The translations under genes and the position numbers were made by a program. 33,045 nt of DNA from Rhodocyclaceae bacterium (GTDB lineage: Bacteria; Pseudomonadota; Gammaproteobacteria; Burkholderiales; Rhodocyclaceae), in the NCBI GenBank assembly GCA_020445765.1, contig JAGRFY010000037.1, positions 45,093 to 78,137 on the forward strand. Reading direction: 5' to 3'. The notes below the pieces were generated by a model that did not search any database, was not told where the DNA came from, and saw only the letters and a program-made list of their open reading frames with translations. Position 1 is the first letter of the stretch, and each line of letters begins with the position of its first letter. This document shows, in pieces, positions 1 to 7,631 of this stretch.

Positions 1-2146
1 CGGTCGCCCGATGGACGTCGTCGCCGCGACCGAATGCGGCCAGCAGGCCCGGGTCGCCGGACAGGTGGGCCATGATGCGCAGTTCGATCTGCGAATAGTC
101 GGCACTGACGATGCGACTGCCGACCGGAGCGACGAAGGCGGCGCGGATGCGGCGGCCCTCGTCGGTGCGGATCGGGATGTTCTGCAGGTTCGGTTCCGAG
201 CTGGCCAGCCGCCCGGTGACCGCCACCGCCTGCGAATAGCTGGTATGAACGCGCCCGGTATCCGGATTGACCGACAGCGGCAGCTTGTCGGTATAGGTGC
301 TCTTCAGCTTCGACAGCATCCGGTACTCCAGCAGCAGCTTCGGCAGCGGATAGTCCTCGGCCAGCTTCTGCAGCACCTCCTCGTCGGTCGAGGGCTGACC
401 CTTGGCCGTCTTCTTGACCACCGGCAGTTCGAGCTTGCCGAACAGGATTTCGCCGAGCTGTTTCGGCGAACCCAGGTTGAAGGGCTGGCCGGCGAGCTGG
501 TGGGCCTCCTGCTCGAGCTCGTGCAGCCGCTTGCCGATCTCGCCGGACTGGCGCTGCAGCAGCTCGCCATCGACCAGCACGCCATTGCGCTCCATCTCCA
601 GCAGCACCGCCAGCACCGGCATTTCGATGTTCCGGTACAGGGATTCGAGCTTCGGCTCGGCCGCCAGCCTGGGGTAGAGGTGGCGGTGCAGCCGCAAGGT
701 GACGTCGGCATCCTCGGCGGCATACTCGGTGGCGCGATCGATCGCCACTTCGGCGAAGCCGATCTGCTTGGCGCCCTTGCCGCAAACTTCGGTGTAGGGG
801 ATCGTCGTGATGTCGAGATGGCGGCGCGCGAGCGAATCCATGTCGCGCGTGCGGTCGCTCTCCAGCACGTAGGACTGGAGCAGCGTGTCGTGGGCGATAC
901 CGCCGAGCCGAATGCCGTGGTTGGCGAGCACGTGGGCGTCGTACTTGAGATTCTGGCCGACCTTGGCGTGCCGGTCCGACTCCAGCCACGGCTTGAGACG
1001 CGCCAGCACCCGGTCGAGGGCGAGTTGCGCCGGCCCGTCGGCGAGCACATGGGCCAGCGGCAGGTAGGCCGCCTCGCCCGGCGCCACGGCAAACGACATG
1101 CCGACCAGGCGCGCCGCCATCGGATCGAGACTGGTGGTCTCGGTATCGAAGGCGGTGAGCTCGGCGCCTTCGATCGTCGCCAGCCAGCCGTCGAACGCCG
1201 CTTCGTCCAGGATTGCGACGTAGTCGCGCGCATCGCCGGCGTCGGCGCAGTCGGCGCCGGCCCCGGCTTCGGCCCCATCGTCGGCGGCCGCCGCGCCCTC
1301 CCCGCGCTCGAGTTCGGCCAGCCAGCTGCGGAATTCGAGCCGGCGGTAAAGGTCGCTGAGCCGCTCGCGGTCGCGTTCGGCAGGCGACAGCGCCGCCAGT
1401 TCCACCGGCAGGTCGACCGCGGTGTCGACGGTCACCAGGCGGCGGCCGAGGGGCAGAAAATCGAGGTGCTTGCGCAGATTCTCGCCGACCTTGCCGCCGA
1501 CCTCGTCGGCCCGCGCCATCAGTGCATCGAGATCGCCGTACTGGTTGAGCCACTTGACCGCGGTCTTCGGTCCGCACTTGTCGACGCCGGGCACGTTGTC
1601 GACGGTGTCGCCGACCAGTGCCAGGTAGTCCACGATGCGAGACGGCGGCACCCCGAACTTGGCCTCGACGCCGGCCGCGTCGAGCACTTCCTCGCTCATC
1701 GTGTTGACCCAGCGCACGCCGGGACCGACCAGTTGGGTCAGATCCTTGTCGCCGGTCGAGATCACGACCTCCCACCCGGCGGCGGCGGCCTCGCGGGTCA
1801 GGGTGCCGATGACGTCGTCGGCCTCGACCCCGTCGACGCACAACAGCGGCCAGCCCTCGGCCTCGATGGCGTCGTGCAGCGGCTCGATCTGCGCACGCAG
1901 GTCGTCGGGCATCGGCGGCCGGTTGGCCTTGTATTCCGGATACCAGTCGTCACGGAAGGTCTTGCCCTTGGCGTCGAACACGCAGGCGCGATATTCCGCC
2001 TTGTAGTCGGCGATGAGCCGCCGTAGCATGGACAACACGCCGCGCACCGCCCCGGTGGGCTCGCCGGCCGAGTTGCGCAGGTCGGGCAGGGCATGAAAGG
2101 CGCGGTAGAGATAGCTGGAACCGTCGACCAGCAACAGCGTGGGCAT
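1..2146 (-). CDS. polA: DNA polymerase I, N-terminal ~715 residues (3' end outside window)
   Basis: DNA polymerase I fills gaps and removes RNA primers in replication and repair. The frame starts at ATG 2146 and runs off the window without a stop. It opens with the 5'-nuclease domain (MPTLLLVDGSSYLYRAFHAL, then GDKDLTQLV). The 3'-5' proofreading domain has all three acidic motifs: DTETTSLDP (Asp about 334), KVGQNLKYD (about 403) and YAAEDADVTL (about 481), so proofreading should be active, unlike in Thermus or Bacillus enzymes. The polymerase domain is visible through motif A, DYSQIELR (Asp about 683). Motifs B and C lie beyond base 1. It diverges from the LOG gene. A 671-codon open frame on the opposite strand is a by-product of codon bias. 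Confidence 0.97.
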   Translation of the reverse strand, partial: MPTLLLVDGSSYLYRAFHALPDLRNSAGEPTGAVRGVLSMLRRLIADYKAEYRACVFDAKGKTFRDDWYPEYKANRPPMPDDLRAQIEPLHDAIEAEGWPLLCVDGVEADDVIGTLTREAAAAGWEVVISTGDKDLTQLVGPGVRWVNTMSEEVLDAAGVEAKFGVPPSRIVDYLALVGDTVDNVPGVDKCGPKTAVKWLNQYGDLDALMARADEVGGKVGENLRKHLDFLPLGRRLVTVDTAVDLPVELAALSPAERDRERLSDLYRRLEFRSWLAELERGEGAAAADDGAEAGAGADCADAGDARDYVAILDEAAFDGWLATIEGAELTAFDTETTSLDPMAARLVGMSFAVAPGEAAYLPLAHVLADGPAQLALDRVLARLKPWLESDRHAKVGQNLKYDAHVLANHGIRLGGIAHDTLLQSYVLESDRTRDMDSLARRHLDITTIPYTEVCGKGAKQIGFAEVAIDRATEYAAEDADVTLRLHRHLYPRLAAEPKLESLYRNIEMPVLAVLLEMERNGVLVDGELLQRQSGEIGKRLHELEQEAHQLAGQPFNLGSPKQLGEILFGKLELPVVKKTAKGQPSTDEEVLQKLAEDYPLPKLLLEYRMLSKLKSTYTDKLPLSVNPDTGRVHTSYSQAVAVTGRLASSEPNLQNIPIRTDEGRRIRAAFVAPVGSRIVSADYSQIELRIMAHLSGDPGLLAAFGRGDDVHRAT

Positions 2147-2241
2147 GGGCAATGTCCGTGGCAGGCACCGACCGCGTCGGCAGAGGTCCGATCTCCCGGA
2201 CGATGGCGCCGGGAGCCCCCCACGAACAATACGAGCGAGAC

Positions 2242-2967
2242 ATGAGCGCCAAGGAAAAACTCCCCCGGATGGCCCCCAACGGCACCCAGCCGAGATACAA
2301 CGCCCGCGAGTCGTGGCGGATCTTCGGGATTATGTCAGAGTTCGTCGAGGCCACCGAACGGCTCAACGCGATCCGTCCGGCGGTGTCGATCTTCGGCAGC
2401 GCCCGCACGCCGGTAGATCACATGTACTACATCCTCACCGAAAAGATCTCGCGGCTGCTCTCCGACGCCGGCTTCTCGGTGATCTCCGGTGGCGGCCCGG
2501 GCATCATGGAGGCGGCCAACAAGGGCGCCTATTTTGGCAAGAGTCCGTCGATCGGGCTCAACATCCAGCTGCCGATGGAACAGGGCGCCAATCCCTACCA
2601 GGACATCTCCCAGACCTTCCAGCACTTCTTTGCGCGCAAGTTCATGTTCGTCAAGTTCGCCTCGGCCTACGTCGTCATGCCCGGCGGCTTCGGCACGCTC
2701 GACGAACTGCTCGAGGCGATGACCCTCATCCAGACCGGCAAGAGCCGGCGGATACCGATCATCCTGGTGCACCGGCCGTTCTGGCAGGGCCTGCTCGACT
2801 GGTTCCGCGAGCGTCTGGTCAGTGAAGCGATGATCAACCCCGAGGACCTCGACCTGATCCAGCTCATCGACGAGCCCGACCAGGTGGTCGAGGCGATCTT
2901 CAAGCACTACGAGACCCGAGGCTTCCTGCCGCTGCCCGAGGAGCACGAACTGATGCTGAACCTGTGA
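2242..2967 (+). CDS. LOG-family (TIGR00730) Rossmann-fold nucleotide hydrolase-like protein
   Basis: This 241-residue protein belongs to the LOG / 'lysine decarboxylase-like' family. Characterised members are cytokinin riboside 5'-monophosphate phosphoribohydrolases or, like E. coli PpnN, nucleotide 5'-monophosphate nucleosidases. The diagnostic motifs are present: GGGPGIMEA (residues 83-91) and PGGFGTLDE (147-155), the latter carrying the catalytic Glu. The substrate cannot be read from sequence. I chose ATG 2242 (MSAKEKLPRM). The frame stays open to ATG 2152, but that start would sit 5 bases from the divergent polA start and leave no promoter room. The long, polar N-terminal segment before the Rossmann core resembles the larger proteobacterial LOG group. 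Cytosolic. Confidence 0.9.
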   Translation: MSAKEKLPRMAPNGTQPRYNARESWRIFGIMSEFVEATERLNAIRPAVSIFGSARTPVDHMYYILTEKISRLLSDAGFSVISGGGPGIMEAANKGAYFGKSPSIGLNIQLPMEQGANPYQDISQTFQHFFARKFMFVKFASAYVVMPGGFGTLDELLEAMTLIQTGKSRRIPIILVHRPFWQGLLDWFRERLVSEAMINPEDLDLIQLIDEPDQVVEAIFKHYETRGFLPLPEEHELMLNL

Positions 2968-3026
2968 GCCGGCATGCCGTCTACCTGCGTTTGCTAGAAT
3001 CGCGCCCTCGTCTTGTGGAGTTCGCC

Positions 3027-3353
3027 ATGCGCATTGCATCGATCGTGCTCGCCGCCGTTTTCGCCGCGCCGGCCTGGGCGCAGGAATCCGGCCCGCCGGC
3101 TGCCGCCGAGGTGCCGCCGCCACCGCCGATCATCGAAGGCGACGAGGTCGAGCCGGAAGTCACGATCATCAAGCGTGGCGAGGACAAGGTCGAGGAATAC
3201 CGGGTCAACGGACGCCTCTACATGATCAAGGTGACGCCACCCCACGGGGTCCCGTACTACCTCGTCGACCGCAAGGGCGAGGGCCAGCTCGAACGCATGG
3301 ACACGCTCGAGCCCGGTACATCGGTTCCGATGTGGGTGCTCAAGCGCTGGTAG
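3027..3353 (+). CDS. DUF2782 small exported protein
   Basis: This is a 108-residue protein of the DUF2782 family, commonly found beside polA and thrB in Beta- and Gammaproteobacteria; its function is not known. ATG 3027 follows a GGAG about 6 bases upstream and gives a clear Sec signal peptide (MRIASIVLAAVFAAPAWA, cleavage probably after AWA). A proline-rich stretch follows (PPPPPIIEGDEVEPE), then a compact C-terminal domain containing EYRVNGRLYMIKV and a Trp near the end (MWVLKRW). It is predicted to be periplasmic. It lies 59 bases after the LOG gene and 27 bases before thrB, so it is probably co-transcribed with both. Confidence 0.88.
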   Translation: MRIASIVLAAVFAAPAWAQESGPPAAAEVPPPPPIIEGDEVEPEVTIIKRGEDKVEEYRVNGRLYMIKVTPPHGVPYYLVDRKGEGQLERMDTLEPGTSVPMWVLKRW

Positions 3354-3380
3354 CGCGTCAACCGGTCCACGGAAACAGCC

Positions 3381-4322
3381 ATGTCGGTGTTCACCCCGGT
3401 CACGGTCGAGGCGCTCGCCGGCTGGCTCGAAAACTACGCGGTCGGCCGGGTGGTCGAGTTGCAGGGCATCGCGGCCGGCGTCCAGAACAGCAACTTCTTC
3501 GTCACCACGACCCTCGGTCGCTACGTGCTGACGCTGTTCGAGACGATGGACCGCTCCGAATTGCCGTACTACCTGCACCTGATGGCCCACCTGGCCCGTC
3601 ACGGTCTGCCGGTGCCGGCGCCGATCGCCGACCGCGACAACGAGTATCTCGGCACCCTTGCCGACCGCCCTGCGGTACTGGTGGCACGGCTCAGCGGGCA
3701 TTCGGTGATGGCGCCGACCGCGGCCCACTGCGCCCGCGTCGGCGCCATGCTGGCCGGGCTGCATCTCGCCGGACAGGGCTACGGCCGGCGCCAGGACAAC
3801 CCACGCAGCGCGTCCTGGCGTGCCGCCACTGCCGCGGCGGTGCGCGACTTCCTGCCGGCCGACGAGCGCGCGCTGCTCGACCAGCAGATCGCCGCCGAAG
3901 CCACCCGCGAGGACGAACTGCTGCCCCAGGGCGCAATCCATGCCGACCTGTTCCGCGACAACGTGCTGTGGGACGGCGACTTCATCGGCGGCGTCATCGA
4001 CTTCTACTTCGCCGGCCACGACGCCCTGCTGTTCGACGTGGCGGTCACCGCCAACGATTGGTGTACGGCGGCCGACGGCCGCTTCGACGCGGCGCGCATC
4101 GAAGCCTTCCTCGCCGCCTATGCCGCCGACCGTCCGTTCACCGATGCCGAGCGCGCGCTGTGGCCGTCGATGCTGCGAACCGCGGCATTGCGCTTCTGGC
4201 TTTCGCGTGCGGCGGATTACCATCTACCCCGGGACGGCGAAATGGTATTGGTCAAGGACCCCGACGAGTACCGCGATCTGCTGCGCGTGCGCTGCGGCGC
4301 CAACCCGCCCCTGCCGGCATGA
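3381..4322 (+). CDS. thrB: Homoserine kinase, APH/choline-kinase-fold type
   Basis: The enzyme phosphorylates L-homoserine with ATP, the committed step toward threonine. It is the proteobacterial aminoglycoside-phosphotransferase-like type (about 310-320 residues; 313 here), not the GHMP type of E. coli. The N-terminal lobe contains GIAAGVQNSNFFV (about 29-41), the usual nucleotide-loop region. The catalytic loop is HADLFRDN (187-194, catalytic Asp 189), followed by the metal-binding IDF (Asp 207). Its end overlaps the next gene as ATGA (4319-4322), implying translational coupling. DUF2782 plus thrB near polA is a recurring arrangement and supports the call. Confidence 0.94.
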   Translation: MSVFTPVTVEALAGWLENYAVGRVVELQGIAAGVQNSNFFVTTTLGRYVLTLFETMDRSELPYYLHLMAHLARHGLPVPAPIADRDNEYLGTLADRPAVLVARLSGHSVMAPTAAHCARVGAMLAGLHLAGQGYGRRQDNPRSASWRAATAAAVRDFLPADERALLDQQIAAEATREDELLPQGAIHADLFRDNVLWDGDFIGGVIDFYFAGHDALLFDVAVTANDWCTAADGRFDAARIEAFLAAYAADRPFTDAERALWPSMLRTAALRFWLSRAADYHLPRDGEMVLVKDPDEYRDLLRVRCGANPPLPA

Positions 4323-5131
4323 GCGCCGGCCCGCAGACACTGACCGACCGACCGAAGATGCAAGCGAACACACTCCCCGCCAGCCACGGCATGTCATGGA
4401 TCCGGCAGGGTTTCGGCCTGTGGAAGAAGAACCCGGCGCTGATGACCTTCCTGAGCTTCGGCTATCTGCTGCTGGTGGCCTTGATCAGCGTCGTGCCGCT
4501 GATCGGCCAGCCGGCCGCGACGCTGATGATGCCGGCGCTCTCCCTCGGCGTGCTCAATGGCGGCCGCGCGATCGCCCATGGCCAACGCGGCGGCCCCGAG
4601 CTGATCCTGTCCGGTTTCCGCAGCAACCTGCCGACGCTGGTGACGATCGGCGGCATCTATCTGGTGGGCAGTCTGCTGGCCCTGTTCGCGACCGCGCTGG
4701 GCGACGGCGGCCTGTTGCTCGAACTGATGACCGGCAAGCGCGAGGTCGACGCGTCACTGGCCGAACAGCCAGGCTTCCTGGCGGCGGTGATGATCGGCAC
4801 GGTCGCTTCGACGCCGGTGATGATGGCCTACTGGTTCGCACCGATGCTGGCCGGCTGGCACGGGCTGTCGGCGCCCAAGGCGATGGTCTTCAGCCTGATC
4901 GCCTGCGCCCGCAACTGGAAACCGTTCCTGACCTACGGCATCGGGCTGATGATGATCGCCGCGGTAGTCCCGGCGCTGGTGATCGGCGTCATCGGCGTGT
5001 TCTCGCCGACCCTGGCGGCGCTGGTCTCGGTACCGCTGCCGCTGATCATGGTGCCGATCGTGTTTGCCACCTTCTATCCCAACGTGCGCGACATCTTCGG
5101 CGACGACGCCACACCGACGGCCGATGCGTGA
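4319..5131 (+). CDS. BPSS1780-family multipass inner-membrane protein
   Basis: This 270-residue hydrophobic protein has about six predicted transmembrane segments. The most obvious lie near residues 42-62, 108-130, 150-180 and 200-255. The opening (SWIRQGFGLWKKNPALMTFLSFGYLLL) and the following VPLIGQPAATLMMPALSLG segment match the BPSS1780 family of uncharacterised membrane proteins. No catalytic or transport motif is visible. ATG 4319 overlaps the thrB stop as ATGA; an internal ATG at 4358 (MQANTLPASHGMSW) is an alternative start that would remove 13 non-conserved-looking residues. The 3' end overlaps the nadD start by eight bases. Function unknown. Confidence 0.82.
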   Translation: MSAGPQTLTDRPKMQANTLPASHGMSWIRQGFGLWKKNPALMTFLSFGYLLLVALISVVPLIGQPAATLMMPALSLGVLNGGRAIAHGQRGGPELILSGFRSNLPTLVTIGGIYLVGSLLALFATALGDGGLLLELMTGKREVDASLAEQPGFLAAVMIGTVASTPVMMAYWFAPMLAGWHGLSAPKAMVFSLIACARNWKPFLTYGIGLMMIAAVVPALVIGVIGVFSPTLAALVSVPLPLIMVPIVFATFYPNVRDIFGDDATPTADA

Positions 5132-5789
5132 GCGCCGTCCGCTCGGCCTGCTCGGCGGCACCTTCGATCCGATTCACCACGGCCACCTGCGGCTCGCCGA
5201 AGAGGCCGCCGAAGCGCTCGACCTGGCCGGCGTTCGACTGATTCCGGCGGGACAGCCGCCTCACCGCGAGCAACCGGCATCCTCGCCCGAAGATCGGCTG
5301 GCGATGGTCCAACTCGCTGCGGCCGGCAATCCGCTGCTCGAGGTCGATGCTGCCGAAGTCGCCAGCCCACACGCCAGCTATACCGTCGACACCCTCGAAC
5401 GCCTGCGCGGAGAACTCGGTGCCGTGCGACCGCTGGTGCTGATCCTCGGCGCCGACGCGTTCGCCGGGCTCGCGACCTGGCATCGCTGGCGCGAAGTGTT
5501 TGAGCTGGCGCACGTGGCGGTCGCCAATCGTCCCGGCCACGCACCCCATGCCCGTCGCTGGCCGGCCCTGCTGAGCCCGGAACTGGACGATGCGTGCACG
5601 TCCAGAATGACTGCTGACGCCGAGACCCTGAAGAAGGCACCGGCCGGCCGCGTGATGCCCTTCGAAATGACGCCACTGGCGATCTCCGCCACCCGCATCC
5701 GCGAACTGCTCGCGCGCGGGCAGAGCGCCCGCTACCTGTTGCCGGATGGCGTTCTCGACTATATTGGGAACCATTCGCTTTACCGCTGA
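5124..5789 (+). CDS. nadD: Nicotinate-nucleotide adenylyltransferase
   Basis: NadD adenylates nicotinate mononucleotide to deamido-NAD in NAD biosynthesis. The protein has 221 residues, typical for the family. It begins with the nucleotidyltransferase signature GGTFDPIHHGHLRLAEEA (about 9-26, with the HxGH motif HHGH). It carries ASYTVDTL in the middle and ISATRIRELL near the C-terminus, the family's ISSTxxR nucleotide-binding motif. ATG 5124 lies inside the previous gene (overlap 5124-5131) and starts just ahead of the conserved strand, so it is preferred. It is followed within four bases by rsfS, the usual partner. Confidence 0.96.
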   Translation: MRERRPLGLLGGTFDPIHHGHLRLAEEAAEALDLAGVRLIPAGQPPHREQPASSPEDRLAMVQLAAAGNPLLEVDAAEVASPHASYTVDTLERLRGELGAVRPLVLILGADAFAGLATWHRWREVFELAHVAVANRPGHAPHARRWPALLSPELDDACTSRMTADAETLKKAPAGRVMPFEMTPLAISATRIRELLARGQSARYLLPDGVLDYIGNHSLYR

Positions 5790-5793
5790 AACA

Positions 5794-6162
5794 ATGGACA
5801 TACGGAAACTTCAGAAAGTCGTCGTCGGCGCCCTCGAGGAAATCAAGGGCAAGGACATCGAAGTCATCAATACCACCCGCCTCACGGCCATGTTCGATCG
5901 CATCGTGATCTGTACCGGCGATTCGAATCGACAGACGCGCTCGCTGGCGCGCAACGTCCAGGAGAAGGTTCGCGAGGCCGGCGGCCAGGTGGTCAGCGTG
6001 GAAGGCGAGGAATCCGGCGAGTGGGTGCTGGTGGACCTGGGCGACATGGTCGTGCACGTGATGCAACCGGCGGTCCGCAGCTACTACAACCTCGAGGAGC
6101 TGTGGTCGACGACGCCTTCTGCGCGCCGTCGGCTGGTCGGCGCGTCGGCCGACGATCGCTAG
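5794..6162 (+). CDS. rsfS: Ribosome silencing factor RsfS
   Basis: RsfS (DUF143/Iojap) binds ribosomal protein uL14 and blocks subunit joining in starvation or stationary phase. The 122-residue product contains the family core: KDIEVINTT, FDRIVICTGDSNRQTRSLA (about 37-55), EGEESGEWVLVDLGDMVVHVM (about 68-88) and RSYYNLEELW (about 93-102). ATG 5794 (MDIRKLQ) is chosen because it matches the usual N-terminus and lies four bases after nadD; the upstream in-frame ATG at 5746 is inside nadD. A short Arg/Ala-rich tail follows the conserved domain. Confidence 0.95.
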   Translation: MDIRKLQKVVVGALEEIKGKDIEVINTTRLTAMFDRIVICTGDSNRQTRSLARNVQEKVREAGGQVVSVEGEESGEWVLVDLGDMVVHVMQPAVRSYYNLEELWSTTPSARRRLVGASADDR

Positions 6163-6171
6163 CGCCGGCGC

Positions 6172-6642
6172 ATGCGCCTGCTGCTGGTCGCGGTCGGAAC
6201 CCGCATGCCATCCTGGGTGGATGCGGGATTCGGCGAATACGCCCGCCGCATGCCGCGCGAACTGCCGCTGGAACTGATCGAGGTCAAGGCCGAATCCCGC
6301 AATACCGGCAAGACCGTGGACGCGATGCTGAAGGCCGAGGCACAGCGCATCCGGGCTGCCCTGCCGCCCCGTTGCCGACGGGTGATCCTCGACGAGCACG
6401 GCCGCGACACCAGCACCCGCGCGCTGGCTGCCCGGCTGCAGGACTGGCAGGGCCGGGGCTGCGACGTCGCGCTGGTAGTCGGCGGCCCGGACGGACTGGC
6501 GCCGGAGTTGAAGGCCGAAGCCGATGAATCCCTGCGGCTGTCGAGCCTGACCCTGCCCCATGCGCTGGTGCGGCCGCTACTGGCCGAAGCGCTCTACCGG
6601 GCATGGAGCGTGCTCAGGAACCACCCCTACCATCGGGAGTGA
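6172..6642 (+). CDS. rlmH: 23S rRNA pseudouridine-1915 N3-methyltransferase RlmH
   Basis: RlmH is a SPOUT-class methyltransferase that N3-methylates pseudouridine 1915 in helix 69 of 23S rRNA on assembled 70S ribosomes. The 156-residue length is almost exactly the family norm. Visible hallmarks are the N-terminal strand [15 protein letters not shown], the [13 protein letters not shown] segment (about 67-79), the SAM-binding trefoil-knot glycine loop [12 protein letters not shown] (about 102-113) and the C-terminal tail [17 protein letters not shown], which contacts the ribosome. It lies nine bases after rsfS in the standard order. Confidence 0.96.
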   Translation: MRLLLVAVGTRMPSWVDAGFGEYARRMPRELPLELIEVKAESRNTGKTVDAMLKAEAQRIRAALPPRCRRVILDEHGRDTSTRALAARLQDWQGRGCDVALVVGGPDGLAPELKAEADESLRLSSLTLPHALVRPLLAEALYRAWSVLRNHPYHRE

Positions 6643-6922
6643 CGGTCGCAAGCGCGGCCGCGCGAGTTGGCGCTATAGTGCGAAATTGTTGCAGAAGGTT
6701 TTCGTGCCCATGCCTGCCAAATGACAATCCACAAGACCTCAGCCGATCGCTCGACGCGATCCGTCGCGCCGTGAGTCCCGGCAAGCCGGCGGCCTCGTCG
6801 ACGCCCGTCGATCGGGTCGGCCCGCCGCACGTCCGATTTGCCAGGCCGCCGGCCGCGCCGGCGCGCCCCGGTCGACTGTCGCCCGGATTCGAACTCGAAC
6901 GACCCAGACCACGGTTCCCAGC
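6643..6922 (+). other. 280-base spacer between rlmH and maf
   Basis: No convincing gene is seen. In many relatives maf follows rlmH closely, so the gap is long for this cluster. The part around 6665-6740 is clearly less GC-rich than its surroundings and contains TATAGT (6674-6679), a possible -10 element with no good -35 at the right spacing. The segment may therefore carry a promoter for maf-rng, but this rests on composition only. The remainder (6760-6900) is GC-rich, with several short CCGGC/GCCGG inverted repeats. Confidence 0.3.
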
Positions 6923-7537
6923 ATGATCCCGCCGCGCATCTACCTCGCCTCGCGCAGCCCCCGCCGCCGCGAACTGCTGCACCAGATCGGCGTCCATTTC
7001 GACCTGCTCACCTTTCGCAGCGGCGAACGCGGCGAGGATGCCGACGTGGACGAGACGCCGCTCGGCCACGAGGATCCTGAACGCTACGTCACACGGCTGG
7101 CGCTGACCAAGGCGGAATGCGGCGTGCGCAGGCTCGGCTGGCGGCAACTGACGCGCCGACCGGTGCTGTCGGCCGACACCGCCCTCGAGGTCGACGGACG
7201 CATCATCGGCAAGCCCGCGGGTGCGCCCGAGGCGGCGCGCATCCTGGCCGGCCTCGGCGGTCGCCGGCATCGTGTGCTGACTGCGGTGGCGGTCTGTGAC
7301 GGCGAGCACACCCGGTACCGGCTGAACATCAGCGAAGTCAAGTTCCGCGCACTGGCCGAAGACGAGATCCGTCGCTACGTCGCCACCGGGGAACCGCTCG
7401 ACAAGGCCGGTGCCTACGGAATTCAGGGGCGCGCGGCAATGTTCATCGAAGAGATCCGCGGCAGCTACAGCGGCATCATGGGGCTGCCGCTGTTCGAGAC
7501 CGCGGAACTGCTCCGGGAGTTCGACTACCCGTTATGA
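6923..7537 (+). CDS. Maf-family nucleoside triphosphate pyrophosphatase (YhdE/dTTPase-UTPase type)
   Basis: Maf proteins hydrolyse non-canonical or selected NTPs to NMPs. This 204-residue protein has the N-terminal YLASRSPRRRELL signature (about 5-17), the catalytic-acid segment SADTALEVDGRIIGKP and the C-terminal KAGAYGIQGRAAMFIEEIRGSYSGIMGLPL. The last segment is characteristic of the dTTP/UTP-specific YhdE branch rather than the 7-methyl-GTP YceF branch. The older name 'septum formation inhibitor' reflects overexpression effects in Bacillus. It is followed by rng, its usual neighbour. Confidence 0.93.
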   Translation: MIPPRIYLASRSPRRRELLHQIGVHFDLLTFRSGERGEDADVDETPLGHEDPERYVTRLALTKAECGVRRLGWRQLTRRPVLSADTALEVDGRIIGKPAGAPEAARILAGLGGRRHRVLTAVAVCDGEHTRYRLNISEVKFRALAEDEIRRYVATGEPLDKAGAYGIQGRAAMFIEEIRGSYSGIMGLPLFETAELLREFDYPL

Positions 7538-7583
7538 TCGTCGTCGGAATCGCGCCGAGCTGTGCCCGTCACGATGGGCGATC

Positions 7584-7608
7584 GGCAAGCCGTACGCCAC
7601 GGCTTGCC
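7584..7608 (+). terminator. 10-bp perfect hairpin in the rng leader (terminator, attenuator or RNase target)
   Basis: The arms GGCAAGCCGT and ACGGCTTGCC pair perfectly around a five-base loop (ACGCC). The hairpin sits 46 bases after the maf stop and ends 23 bases before the rng ATG. No T-run follows (CATCCCTCATTA), so a classical intrinsic terminator is unlikely. A 5' leader structure for rng, possibly cut by RNase G itself, is an attractive inference because RNase E/G mRNAs in E. coli are known to be subject to feedback. Confidence 0.55.
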
Positions 7609-7631
7609 CATCCCTCATTACCGGTCCAGTC

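Noticed and set aside
11-2026. 671-codon plus-strand open frame
   Set aside because: It lies antisense to polA, whose frame has all expected motifs. GC-biased third positions create long antisense frames; the product is His/Gln/Arg-rich with no domain.
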